Source: Aphis gossypii (lineage: Eukaryota; Arthropoda; Insecta; Hemiptera; Aphididae). From it: DNA of 64,000 bases. The position numbers and the translations under genes are program-made. The notes under the pieces are model-generated. The model saw nothing but the letters and a program-made list of their open reading frames with translations. It was not told where the DNA came from and searched no databases. Where the stretch lies: NCBI RefSeq assembly GCF_020184175.1, contig NC_065530.1, positions 21,863,260 through 21,927,259 on the forward strand, in the 5' to 3' direction. Below, in pieces: positions 52,296-64,000 of the stretch (within the stretch, counting starts at the first letter, position 1; each line of letters opens with the position of its first letter).

Positions 52296-55200
52296 TTGCA
52301 TTTATAATTTTTTTTTATTGTAAATACAAATAATATATATATTATTTGTATTTCTAGTGTTTGTGTTGGATAACATTGGAATATTTTTAATAACTTTTTT
52401 GGATTTAAAAATTATAACTAAACTGATAAAACATCACCTATTTGTGATTTTTTTTAATAGAAATCATTTTCATTCTTAAACAACATGAACAAAATTATTA
52501 TAACATATTGTTTCAGGAAATATTAAAGTGTATATAAGATGTCATTTATAATTTTGATTTATATTTCGTAAAGGATTTTAAGACATATGGATATTATTTA
52601 GGTAGGATTTGATGAGAGGATTTTGAAGATTGCAAAATAAAACCCGAGTGAAAGTAATTTTAGATTCATCAAATACGTGCTCACAATTTTTCTTCGAAGT
52701 AGGTACTATGTATTTAATAAAATCGATTAGTTATTATATTTGCGGATAATATGTGAGTAACTGTTTCAAAATCTGAATTGGTAATGGGTATCAACCATTG
52801 GTAATATAGGTACAAGTGTCTAATTACATTTTATTTTATTTTTTAATGCATTTTTAATTAGCTTGATATAATTAAGTTGAACCAAATAGAAGGTACATAA
52901 AAAATGTAAGTATTCACTTTTTTTGAAGGCTATCCCATATTGAATGTATTGTTGTCTATAATACATTAGTTTTAAAATAGTTTAAAAGCAAAATCTGTTT
53001 TATTACGTAGTTACGTTATTAAAATTATAATGCTGTATTGAATTTAAAATAAATCTTATGAAAATAAATATTATTTGTATTTTTATAAAGTATTAAATTG
53101 CAAACAAATATTATTTCATTTTTATTTTATTTTGTTTTTTTTGTTTAACATGTTTATAGTTAATTTATACATAACAACATGTTATTAATTGCAATATATT
53201 ATAAAATAAACAAAATGTATTCAAAGAAAATAAAAATATTACTATAATTTTGAAAGTTTGATTATACTTTTAGAAAATATTCATGAGTGATTTGGATGGT
53301 AGAAATGTTAAATAAATTAAGAATCAAGCTATATTCCCAGATGATTAAACGGAAAACTTTTTTTTCGACTTAATACTGTGGTGAGGTAGACCTAAAGTTT
53401 CGTTAAAGATTTATTAACGCATTCCCTAAGAAACTATAATAATTTATTAAACATGTATTTTCTAGTGATTATAGAATTTTATCAATTAAATATAATTATA
53501 TCTCTTAGAATCGTATAACAGTCAGTATTGTAGTTAAGTGTTTTATTATTATGTTTTAGACTACTCTAAAATTTAAAAAATATATACTTATTTATAAGAA
53601 TTAAACACACTAATTTGTATTATTTATTTAATATATAGAAATAGGTTGTTGGTAAAATTAATACTATATTGAATATCATTTGTTAAAAAAAATATATATA
53701 TATTATATAATTACAATAAAAAATGTATAACTAAGATAATTATGAATATAAATATTATAATGTTTATAAATCATATAAATAACACTTACAAAATATTATT
53801 ATAAAATAAATTTATACTTGTTGATTGGAGATTTCTAAATAGGATTCTATATTTATGATTTTTTGTATTATAAAAAAACAAATTGCATAAAAATATAATA
53901 TACTTATGTTGTAATTCATTAATTTTTATTTGTGGTTCTTAAATAAGTACAAAGAATTTGTTTATTTGAAGAAATCTTAATTTGTGTTTATTAAGGATTT
54001 TTTTTTTTTTTGTGTAACATAATCATATTTTTATGATGTACAATATAGTAAACACATTTAATATAAATGTATTGTTAATATGGTAATATTAAGTTATATT
54101 TATTCAAAGAAAATGTTAATGATTATTGTCTCATAAAAATTTTAAGAGCCATAAAAATATAATAGATGAAGAGGACTCTTAAGAAAATATTATTCATTAA
54201 ATATTGTTTATTAATAAAGGTGACGTAATAAAAATTATACGTTATGGAAATTATAGTGATCAAAAATTGATTATCACAAATAAATAGTAATAATTATTAT
54301 TAACAACTGATAGCAACTTTATGTGCAACTGATTTTCCAGTATAGTTTATTATTGAATGGCTATACTGATATATTGGCAAGCATATCATTAACTACCGTT
54401 TACAAAAAATGAATCATAAAATAGGCTAAATTATTTTAAATAAGTCTGTCATGAAGTTCCAGTAGCTATTAGACTTTCTATTAGATCTGACACCTGAAAG
54501 TTCCAAGAGTTAATCATATGACTAGATATTTTGCAACGCTGATACACATACTGCGTTGATGTATAATTCAGTATAAGTGGCTATTACACAGCAAAAAATT
54601 GTTGTTTTACCCGTTTAAAAATAAATCTAAGAATAATATTATTACGTTATAACTATTCACTCCTCTTTAAATCTTGATTCATCATTATTTATTTTATCTA
54701 TTTAAGTATCGTGTAGTTAATTCCGTTTAATATGATAGACACGACTATAAAATATATTATGTTCGTTAAATCATTTATGTTGGATTAAAACATTGCTTTA
54801 AATTATGTTGCTAACACTTTTATATTATTTATTCATATTGTATAAATATTAAATTATAGTATATATTTTAAATTACGTATGTTTGACAAAATATTTGAAA
54901 AAATAAGTTTATGGATTTCAATTTCAAGTTTATTCACATAAAGATAAACATTAGTATAAACTACTACTAATACACATTATTCGAATCAATAACTTGACAT
55001 ATAATTACTATTTTAATATCAATTTTTTAAAATTGTGTTATTTATATTATTGTATATAGTGTATGGCTTTTTTATCAAATAAATAACCAATTAAATTCAA
55101 ATTGTATTAAGCAAATTATTTTAATTCTACAACATGTGAAGCATATAAACTGCTAAAATTTACTCTCAATATTCAAATAAATGAAATTAAAATACGTTAG

Positions 55201-55600
55201 TCAGTGAATTGAATGTTTAAAATAAAGACAGAAAAGTTATTTATTTTTATTTTTTACACTTTCAAACAAATATCAGCTTTATTTTCCATAACAGGTTAAC
55301 ACAGTTTTTAAATAAATAAAAAACACCTTAAATATTTTTTTTTTACTTTTATAATAAATAAACACGTATAAATAACGAATATTTTAAAATTTGTATAAGA
55401 CTTTAAAAACCCATTCATAACATTAAAATGACAGAAAAAAAAATATGATATAATTTATCCGTAATGTGATAGTTATAACTATAAAATTGTGTACATATCA
55501 GCTAATTTAGTTGATTAATTTATATGTATTTAATTGAATTAAAACAAAATCGCTTAAAATATTATTTTTTATCAGCTAGCACTTCAAAATAAGTACCTGC
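52296..55600. other. AT-rich spacer downstream of SDR copy C
   Basis: Only A/T-rich sequence with homopolymer runs; no ORF, repeat pair or exon relic recognised. Confidence 0.55.
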
Positions 55601-55607
55601 GGCTTGA

Positions 55608-55613
55608 TTTATT
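55608..55613 (-). promoter_or_regulatory. Putative poly(A) signal AATAAA for copy C
   Basis: AATAAA on the minus strand about 85 nt after the copy C stop codon, matching the spacing seen for copy A. Confidence 0.45.
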
Positions 55614-55696
55614 GTAGAACTATCATTACATTATAAGATATAATATTATTTTTAAATTACTTAATTAATAACAAACACGTTATACAAACGCTATTT

Positions 55697-58600
55697 TTAA
55701 TTAGTTGCTACAGTACGATTAATGATTGACATATTAGGCAGATTATCCTGGTATTCTTGTGATGGTAACATAATTTTCACATAGAAAATATTTTTTATCG
55801 AATCAGAAATATTGACGGGAAACAGTCTGAAGAAAAACAAAACAAATTAGTTTTACATAATCAAATAATGCATTTGCTAAGTAGCTTACTTCCGTATAAT
55901 ATTTGTAAAATATGATATGTGAGGAATAGTGAATTCAACTTCATTCGTCAAAATTCCGTGGACCGTAGCTTTAGCGGCATATTCCACACTCAACACCGGC
56001 AACCTGAAAACCGATTATCATACCATAAGTATCCGATTAATGTTTATAATTTAAAGCTTATATGACATTTGTCACAAAAACCTTTCAAATTTTTACTTTT
56101 CAATAATTAATTATAATACATAATTCGATTTATTAATACTTAGTTGTAGGTATATTATAATATTTTTTATAAAATAGTAAGTATAATAGAAGGTATCTTA
56201 AAGAAGTGATGTTAAAAAATTATGTGCTGATAAATTAAAACCTATAGAGATACTCATAGACTCATCAATGAAAAATGTTAATTTTCAAATTTATTTTAAA
56301 TTAACACATAGAATCAGAATGTTGTTATTCTAAAATAGAGCAAGTAAAAAAATAAATGAACAAAATTGGTTTTTCCCTTTTACCGTATTTATTGTTTAAA
56401 AATGGTAATACCTGCTGTTAATAGATTTCATATAATCAGCACTAGTGTTAATTAGGCGTGGCATCACAACAGTGGTATGGATTTTGTTGTGTGAATGCTC
56501 CCGAAGTTCCTCTCTAAGACTTTCCATCATTCCTAGAAATAAATTTATTGCAAACAAGATATAAATAATACGCTAAAGGATCATGGTATGTTTTTGTAAA
56601 TTATTTGAAGAAATTACAAACTAAAATATATTTTACAGTTTTTTATTATTATAATTCATTTTTTAAGGTTTTTGTCGTGTTACCTTATGGAATAGCCGAA
56701 TATAGAATTTAATATTTAAGAGCAAAATATTTTTCTAAAAATGTTAGTAAGTATATAAAAATTAAACGAGTAGGTAGTTAGTTAACTTATGAATATTTAA
56801 AATATTGATAAACAGAATATTGAACCTACATTTTTCTGGGTATTTCTATACGACTCACTCTTTAACGATCAAACCTTTTAATATTTATAAAGTTTTAGCT
56901 AGTTGTCCACTCACTCATTCAATATTTATATACTGCAGTTCTCGGTAAAATATTTTACTCTAAAATATGATATAAATATATGTGTTATTATTCAAAAAGG
57001 TAAAATACTTTAAAACGATAACGATAAAACAAATATCAACCTAGTAAAAAATATTTCAAAACCGTTATATATTTTCTCTCTTTATGTATCACTAAATGTC
57101 TAATATTCAAAACAATAGTTTTGAATTGATAATAACGCACTTCAAATCATATAATAATAATAATATGTCAAAACTTCAAGATGAAGTCATGTCATAAAAA
57201 AAATAAATAATGTAGATCTTAAAGTTTGGTGTTTACAGTAAAAAGTTTTATCGTAGTACGTAGCATTTGGCTTACCATTAATACCCCACTTGCTAGCCGA
57301 GTAAGCCGATAGTTTGGCCTCGCCACTAAGAGACGAAATTGATGAAATGGCCACAATGTGACCGCTATTCCTCTTCATCATACCCGGCAAGAACGAACGT
57401 ATCATCTAAACCACGACAAAAAAAAATATTACAGAAACGAATTATTAATAAAATCATGAAGATAATTTATTTAAATAAAATTACTGTTGTTCGCGTTTAC
57501 CTATTTTTAATTCGAATGCAAGAATAGATTATTCAAAAGACAATAATCTGGGATTTTATTAAAACGTACTTCTTTAAAATTAAATGTGAACTTCTTCAGT
57601 GAACATTTAAATATTTTAGTTTAAAATTGGATTGTGAAAAATCAACTTAAATGATTTTCGAGGTTGCGGGAAAATTTCTTTAAATTTAATCCCAGTCAAA
57701 AAATTGAAAAATTAAAAATGTGATTAAATCGACTTTCAGTGTTAATTGTTGATTCATGTTAATGCTTTGAATATGACATGTCCACAGTAATATTATTAGT
57801 AACGGGTGTTGTACTAAATAATTAAATCTGTATTATACATATTTCTTAATATTCCGCGTACGTTTATTTTATAAATATGTATTACTGAGAAAACGTATGT
57901 GAATATCGCCCTAGTATTTATAATAATCCTACATAAGAGTATTAAATGTCCTTAGTTGTATATGAATATTAAAATAATTTAAATTGTACACAAAGTTGAC
58001 GGTTTGTTTACTCAGATATGTCTATCTGTTAAGTTAAATAGTATTTCACGTTTATTTAAAATATGTTTATTTCTAAAATCCAATATCACATGACATCGAA
58101 TAACGGCAACTCTGAATAAAAAAAAACAGCAATACTACTACAATTTAAATTATGTATTTTGTATTACTTTGCTAGGTGTTTACGTGAAAGTTGTATATTA
58201 TATGCATTTTAGTGATCACAAATGTCAAAAAAGCAAACTAGACCAATGGTTTTCCATATTTTCGAGTTTGAGTCACCCTGTATGTTTTATTAAATTTAAT
58301 ATGTTTATTTTTTTTTTCAATTTTCACTAATTTACCCAAAAATGCCCGAGCAGATTTATGTTGATAATGGTAGAAATAGTGTGATCCTGGGCACCCAGGA
58401 ACGTATGACCGACGATAACGGCCGCGTTGTTAATGAGTATATCCACCGGACCTAGGTCGAGCTCCACTTTGACGGCGAGTGCAGCTGTTTCGGAGCTAAC
58501 TGCCACGTTAACTGTGTATGCCTTGGCCGACACACCAGGAACCTTCGCCTCGATAAGTTTAACCGTTTCTTCATTGCTTGTCTGATCCACATCGACACAC

Positions 58601-59903
58601 GCTACTTTAGCGCCTAGTTGAGCGAACTCTAAGGCCAGTTCACGGCCAAGGCCTCTTCCCGAGCCCGTGATCTGTGAACACAATTAATTAAAAAATTAAA
58701 CAAGCATAGAGTTCTATTGATGTTTTAATTTCATAATTTTAAAATATTATGACTCGAATACTAATTATTTGTGGTTATAGTCATTTAATACAAGCAATAT
58801 GGATCATTGTTGTAAACATTTACAATTTGCACACCATTTAGTTAACTTGGTTTGAACTCGACTCACTGTACAGATCGACCGAACAATAAAATTATATTGT
58901 TGTACTAATAATATATTCTGTAGCACTAATATATTTTAACGATCATGTTAGTACACTGTTGTTTTACAAAGTTTCGACGTACATATCAAATTCATATTCA
59001 GATGTTCACTTCGTTAAGTTCATTTTACCATAATTAACTTAATTATCATAACTTATATTTAGAGTATAATTGAATATTAATAACTAATTACCAGGTATTC
59101 AAATATCATAAATTAAAATGAACCATATCAATGATATAACTATAATAAAACAACATGTTCTACATTATATTATAATTATAATATTAAATCAGAAAACATT
59201 AATAAAATATTTAAAGTATTAAATAATACTGAGATGAAATTTAAACTGTGATTCATCTTTATAAAATAACAAAGTATCAATATATTAATAATAACTATAC
59301 TATTTTCATAATATTGTACGTCATTTTTGACAGTCCTTTAGAAAATTTGGAAATTTAAAATAGATAGTAGTTACTGTAGCTGTGATATTTTGATAGATAT
59401 TAAGATATTATAGATAGTTCAATTACAAACATATTACGGAACGACGGTAAATAGGTAATTGTTCTAAGAGTTATTGATTTTAAAGATTGTATAATACTTT
59501 GTATGTCTATTTAAAATATTAAAATAAATAATTTCTTAATATAACAACTATTTCTAAAATAAATGTATGTATTATAGTATGATAAATTATAAATTTAAAT
59601 TTAAAAAGTGTATAAAAAATCTTTGTCTAATGTGACAACAAAACATACCAATGTCTCATATTATAATTAAAGTAATTAAACGAATATATTATAATTTACC
59701 AGAACAACATTTCCTTTGACAGATTTTTTTGAACTTGGCAGAAACACTCTGAACATCTTGAAAAATAACGTAACAAAAAACATTTGAAAGATGATAAGTA
59801 TCTCTAATACTAAAGGAATTGGATTTTTTAGTATCCATGACTGCTGAGTGGAAGGTGGTGCCAATGGTACTGGTTTAGTACTTTCCGTTTGCGCTTTGGT
59901 CAT
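55697..59903 (-). CDS. SDR16C-type retinol dehydrogenase-like gene, copy C (6 exons, 344 aa)
   Basis: Third tandem member. Coding exons: 59903-59700, 58671-58336, 57405-57276, 56532-56412, 56003-55890, 55826-55697, phases 0,0,1,2,2. Its N-terminus is longer than in A and B: a polar, Pro-rich stretch (residues 1-27, with PVPLAPPS) precedes a hydrophobic anchor at about 29-48. The cofactor loop TGSGRGLG is at 70-77, Asp95 ends beta-2 (ACVDVD), NNAA is present, and the catalytic set is Asn174, Ser202, Tyr215 and Lys219 (YSASK). Exons 2 and 4 each carry one codon more than in the paralogues; the exon 2 extra falls near VPGVSAK. In exon 4 the usual CP before the substrate loop is MP. Over the 44 residues of exon 3, copies B and C share 27 identities by eye, and A and B share 23. 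An acceptor-like ttattccag sits four bases before the ATG, so an upstream non-coding exon is possible. The likely role is as for copy A; different substrate or tissue use is inference. Confidence 0.88.
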
Positions 59904-62900
59904 GTTTCTGGAATAATTCTAAAAAAAACATAGACATTAGAATAAGTTATTCATAAAATTTAACACTGTTGAATATTTTTTATAAATAATATTCTAGACA
60001 TTTTTTACCGATAAAAAAAAAATACAAATACATTAATAAATTAATTATACCAACATACATTATTTTATCTTTATTAGTTTATAATAATTGCATTTTGACC
60101 TATATAATATAATTTGATTTTAATTTCAAATTAATAAACCTATGTATCTATTAAAATATAAAATGTTTTTAAAATTTAGCTTTCTAAATAAGTAAACATA
60201 ATCAAACCAGAAACTATAATACTATTTAGTTAGGTCAAAATAATAGTAATGCGTTTTTTTATACCTTTATCCCAACCTTTTATAAGTTGATGTAAATAAT
60301 TATTGTTAATTATAAACTGAATCCATAAAAATATTATTTTTGTATAACAATACAAATATTATAAAAAGTCAAAGCAAAATATATATATATATATTTTTTT
60401 TTTTTAAAGGTATACAAAATATAAAACAATTTATGTATATTTATTTTTTAATAAAAGTTTAAGCATTAAAATTTTGTTATGAAGTCTGAACACAGCACTT
60501 TTGAGATTAAAATATATAAAATGAAAGATTGCTACAGGTAACAATTTTATTTATATAGAAATAAATATCGATTTCAAATGAGTTCAAAGTATAAAAATAT
60601 GAAAACTTGCATTTCGTCCATTAACTACGATAAAACTTACTAATACTAACTTAATTCTTTTTAACCTTATATTTAAATATGAACATTAAAATATTTTACT
60701 ATATCTTAACTTATTTTCGTTAAAAAAAAAATAATATTTTCGTGTTTAATTCGATGAGGGTAATTTTAAAATATTGATAAAACGAACTATATAAAAAAGT
60801 GACAATATTTAATAACAGTATTTCGATTAAGCTTATGATATACAATATATAAATAAATATATCAATACATTATTTTTTATTTTTTTAGTACACAGCTTTA
60901 TAATAAAACATTGTATATTATAAAAGTTAAGCCATATGCCACCTTATATAGTAAAAAAATATTAACGTAATTGTTAAACAACAAGAAATCAACGAGAAAA
61001 TGCAAACAAAAGAATATATTAAAAAAAAGTGAAAATATTTTAAGTCGATCGAAAAGACAAGGGAGGAATAATCTAAAAACGCTATAAATCACAGACATCT
61101 GGAACATTTCTATAATTTCTACTGTTGTTTGTTAATTCTAAAAAACGATTGTTTTATATGATCAATAAATACATATTAAATGTTTAACTAAAAGCAATAT
61201 CTATAGTTAATATAGACAAACATTTCATTTTATCGGAACACTTTTTTATGAATATTATTTGCATTTAAATAATTGTAAGTATAACAAGTATTTTGTTTTA
61301 CTATATTCAATGGTTTATTCAGAATTATATAATTTTTATTTTTTTTTTTGTGATGGTAGAACTTATACTGAAAAGTAATTATGAATCAATATTCCAATAG
61401 AATTTATTTAAATATTTATAAATACATGTTTTTCCAGTATCAAATTATTAATACTCAATGAATTTAATTAAAAATTATTTAAAGAGGTCAAATCAGCAGG
61501 TAAATATATTTTATATATTGATTCATTCAAAACTGATAAAATCAGTAAGTTAATTTTCTTTGCAGGACCTTTAAACTCTAAATATTAACCAATTAGTTTT
61601 TAACCGAATCAAATGTTTTAGTTTTCAAGCACAATCAAAAAATGATTTTTTTCTCTATTGAGAAAAACTTAATAATCAGTATCACAATAACACTACCTAG
61701 TACAATTAATTTTAATCCTTAATTCGCGTAGTTCTGCAGAAATATATTCTACGACACGTTATAAATACATTCTTTTTTGTAATATCACATTATGTATATA
61801 TGATCTAAAAATGAATCTTACGCAAATACATACATCAAATTACTTAGAGACCTTGAATTTTCAATAATTAAAAACTAGATTTTAAGTTAGTAGGTATGAA
61901 AATGACTTAATTCATAATCTATAATACAAAAAATAGTTTAATTTTATAAATATTTGTATGCGAAATAAACCATTAAATTATTTTAAGTACAGTTTATATA
62001 AGATAGTCATTTAAAAATAAGATTAGGTTTACTGCGTTAAATGTATTATTGTATACCTACCTATTTATACGGCTATACTTAATAATTACATTTCAGAAAA
62101 TATTAAAATGATTAATTCAATTATACATTTGAATATCACTTACTACAGTGATCTTATAACAATTATTATATATATGTATATATATATATTTTTTTTTTTT
62201 TGATGCAGCCATATTATTTAAATAACTACCAATTTATTTTCAAAATAATGTGTACTTATTTTTGCAATAAATTACTTATATCAATATTATTCTTTCGTTA
62301 AAATAAAATATTTACAAAACATTATAAATGTGTACGCCCTATAAAGAGAAGAACTTGGTACACTGTATACTTAGTATAAATGTTGTGTGTATACCCAAAA
62401 TCTCTGAATAAATAAAATAAACAGGATAATATAATATTTGTTGTTATATAATGAGACAACCCGTAAAAATTATTTAATTTTATAAATGACGATTTACTAT
62501 AATAATATTAAAAATAAATTAAATTTGATGTATTGAAATGTGTTGATGGTATTCTAGTAGAATTATTAAAAAAAATAATATGCAAATCGCTAGTGTACAA
62601 ATTGTTTTTAAAGTGCTATAGGCGATTTCTAATTTGTTAATATTCGATTTATGAGTTAGTTTTTACTAACATATAATCTATATAACTTGATACTTAGTTA
62701 GTGATGACCTACGCTGGTAGGCTATAAATTTAATTTAACATAATTATGCTCATTATTATATACTAGTGTAGTGTGTATATTTTTTACTTAAAAAAAAAAA
62801 TAATGTAAAAATTAAACCATGTTTTTACTTATTGATTATTATATATTAAATATATATATATATTATATATTAACGAATTCAAAGACAATAAACTATACAA

Positions 62901-63294
62901 CAACTAAGTACTAAGTACTGATGTGCAATGAAAATCAAAATTCTTTTACAAAGCGTATTTTATCTTTGTAATTTGTTTTAGACAACAAATAACTCCTTGC
63001 TTAAATATAATAATACGAATCCTTAATTCGTAAATAAATTACGAAACGTTAATATATTTATGAGGCCATTAAACTATAAAAACTTTTAATGTTTAAAAAC
63101 GTTTTTAACGTACGGATATATATTTTGGAGTATATTACTGAGTATATATTATATTATTACAATAAGACATAAAATAATTTCTGATATTAATCTTGAGTCA
63201 AAAATATTTTTGGATAATTTTTTTTTTAGAATATCTGTTTACCAGGTAGTAGGAGTGCAATATTTTCTGAGTAATTTCAATACGTTAGGTACAT
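59904..63294. other. AT-rich region upstream of SDR copy C
   Basis: Contains (TA)n runs near 60379, 62168 and 62852 and no coding exon. The ORF at 60898-61107 is a Phe/Leu-rich low-complexity frame. The copy C promoter should lie within or beyond this region but could not be placed. Confidence 0.5.
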
Positions 63295-63302
63295 AGAATA
63301 AA
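63295..63302. repeat. Left target-site duplication of the MITE
   Basis: AGAATAAA directly before the left CAGTGG end; identical to 63474-63481. Confidence 0.8.
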
Positions 63303-63473
63303 CAGTGGTGTAGATACGATTTATTTCTGGGGGGGGGTTATATTATATTTATGATACAAATTACGAGATATCAGTACTTCGTTTTTATTTTGTTCTAAAC
63401 ATTATATAAAATATTTTGGTTTTAGGGGAGGGGGGGGGGAAGCCCTAACACCACCCCCGTAAATACGCCACTG
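63303..63473. mobile_element. hAT-like MITE with perfect 8-bp target-site duplication
   Basis: A 171-bp non-coding element. Its ends form imperfect inverted repeats: the left end CAGTGGTGTAGATACG matches the reverse complement of the right end, CAGTGGCGTATTTACG, at 13 of 16 positions. It is flanked on both sides by AGAATAAA (63295-63302 and 63474-63481), an exact 8-bp duplication as made by hAT transposases. The interior has G runs near both ends (about 63330-63337 and 63425-63439), which could pair poorly and are prone to length change. There is no ORF, so it would depend on a transposase encoded elsewhere. Confidence 0.8.
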
Positions 63474-63481
63474 AGAATAAA
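63474..63481. repeat. Right target-site duplication of the MITE
   Basis: AGAATAAA directly after the right CCACTG end; identical to 63295-63302. Confidence 0.8.
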
Positions 63482-64000
63482 AAATTCAATAATATATTAT
63501 TATAAAACATTAAAATAACGATTTTGCACACAGATTCGCCCATTTTATTTTCATTATTCACCTTATCCAAATTTATATATTTTATGTATTTGGTGCACCA
63601 CAATGACACGAATATCGTTTATTTTAGACGTGTTACAGTTAAAGGTATTTCGAAAATTCACGTTTGAATTGTATGCGGTTAATTCATCATGAGAGAAAGT
63701 CGTGTATTGGTTCTGTCTCAAAAACTTAAAATATAGCAAATTTGTATTCACTATAGTCAATAACCAATTTTATATTGTTAACTTTAATATTAGTGTACAT
63801 TTACTGATTAAAAAACATAAACATAAGATCATTATCAGAGTATTTACGTAAGTTTTTTTACGATATTTAAAATTTTAACGAGGTTATGATCATTTTAAAA
63901 TTGAAGATTTTTAATATTATACATGCTCATAATTTGTTTAAAAATGAACGTAAAAAACCAACGTATAAACGTAAATAATGTTTTGACCTTTAAGTTTTAT
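63482..64000. other. AT-rich end of window, nothing seen
   Basis: A 65-codon minus-strand frame (63563-63760) has no family match; its neighbouring codons do not support a gene. Confidence 0.5.

Noticed and set aside
63563..63760. Minus-strand frame containing IVNTNLL, identical to a piece of SDR copy A exon 2
   Set aside because: The match is seven residues only; neighbouring sequence has none of the SDR motifs and no splice sites at the expected places, so it is chance.
1..64000. tRNA, rRNA and CRISPR arrays
   Set aside because: No tRNA box A/B pair with a cloverleaf, no rRNA-like conserved stretch and no regularly spaced repeats were seen; CRISPR is not expected in animal nuclear DNA.

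Overview
The window looks like nuclear DNA of an insect, most likely an aphid or another hemipteran. It is very AT-rich and intron-rich, with GT-AG introns, many short A/T runs and microsatellites, and DNA-transposon remnants with insect-type hAT ends. The species call is inference: nothing here is diagnostic, and no rRNA or tRNA gene was seen.

The right half (about 31.0 to 60.0 kb) holds the only complete genes I can assemble. They are three tandem minus-strand copies of a membrane-anchored short-chain dehydrogenase/reductase of the SDR16C (epidermal retinol dehydrogenase 2-like) type. I joined six coding exons for each by hand. Intron phases are the same in all three (0, 0, 1, 2, 2) and exon lengths nearly so: exon 2 is 333/333/336 nt, exon 3 is 130 nt in all, exon 4 is 118/118/121 nt, exon 5 is 114 nt in all. 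Predicted proteins are 337 aa (31101-34707), 315 aa (39928-46386) and 344 aa (55697-59903). Each has an N-terminal hydrophobic anchor, a TGxxxGxG cofactor loop, an Asp at the end of beta-2 that suggests NAD(H) use, NNAA or NNAG, and a full Asn-Ser-Tyr-Lys catalytic set. All three look functional. They probably arose by local duplication and oxidise or reduce retinoid-, steroid- or lipid-like substrates at the ER or lipid-droplet membrane; substrates cannot be read from sequence.

The left part (1 to about 27.3 kb) alternates very AT-rich stretches with CpG-containing, GC-richer islands near 0-1.4, 3.1-4.4, 5.1-6.3, 6.8-8.3, 9.0-9.8, 12.9-13.6, 15.6-17.3 and 25.6-27.3 kb. The one convincing coding piece there is a minus-strand first exon (16065-16146) that encodes a signal peptide and ends at a strong splice donor. 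It marks a secreted or surface protein gene that continues leftwards, perhaps out of the window. The other islands look like 5'UTR, promoter or regulatory DNA; their ORFs match nothing I know.

Mobile DNA includes a 171-bp hAT-like MITE at 63303-63473 with a perfect 8-bp target-site duplication and a more decayed 690-bp hAT-like candidate at 10608-11297. A diverged non-coding segment is present twice, at 43000-43240 (inside intron 1 of the middle gene) and 51543-51759 (upstream of that gene).
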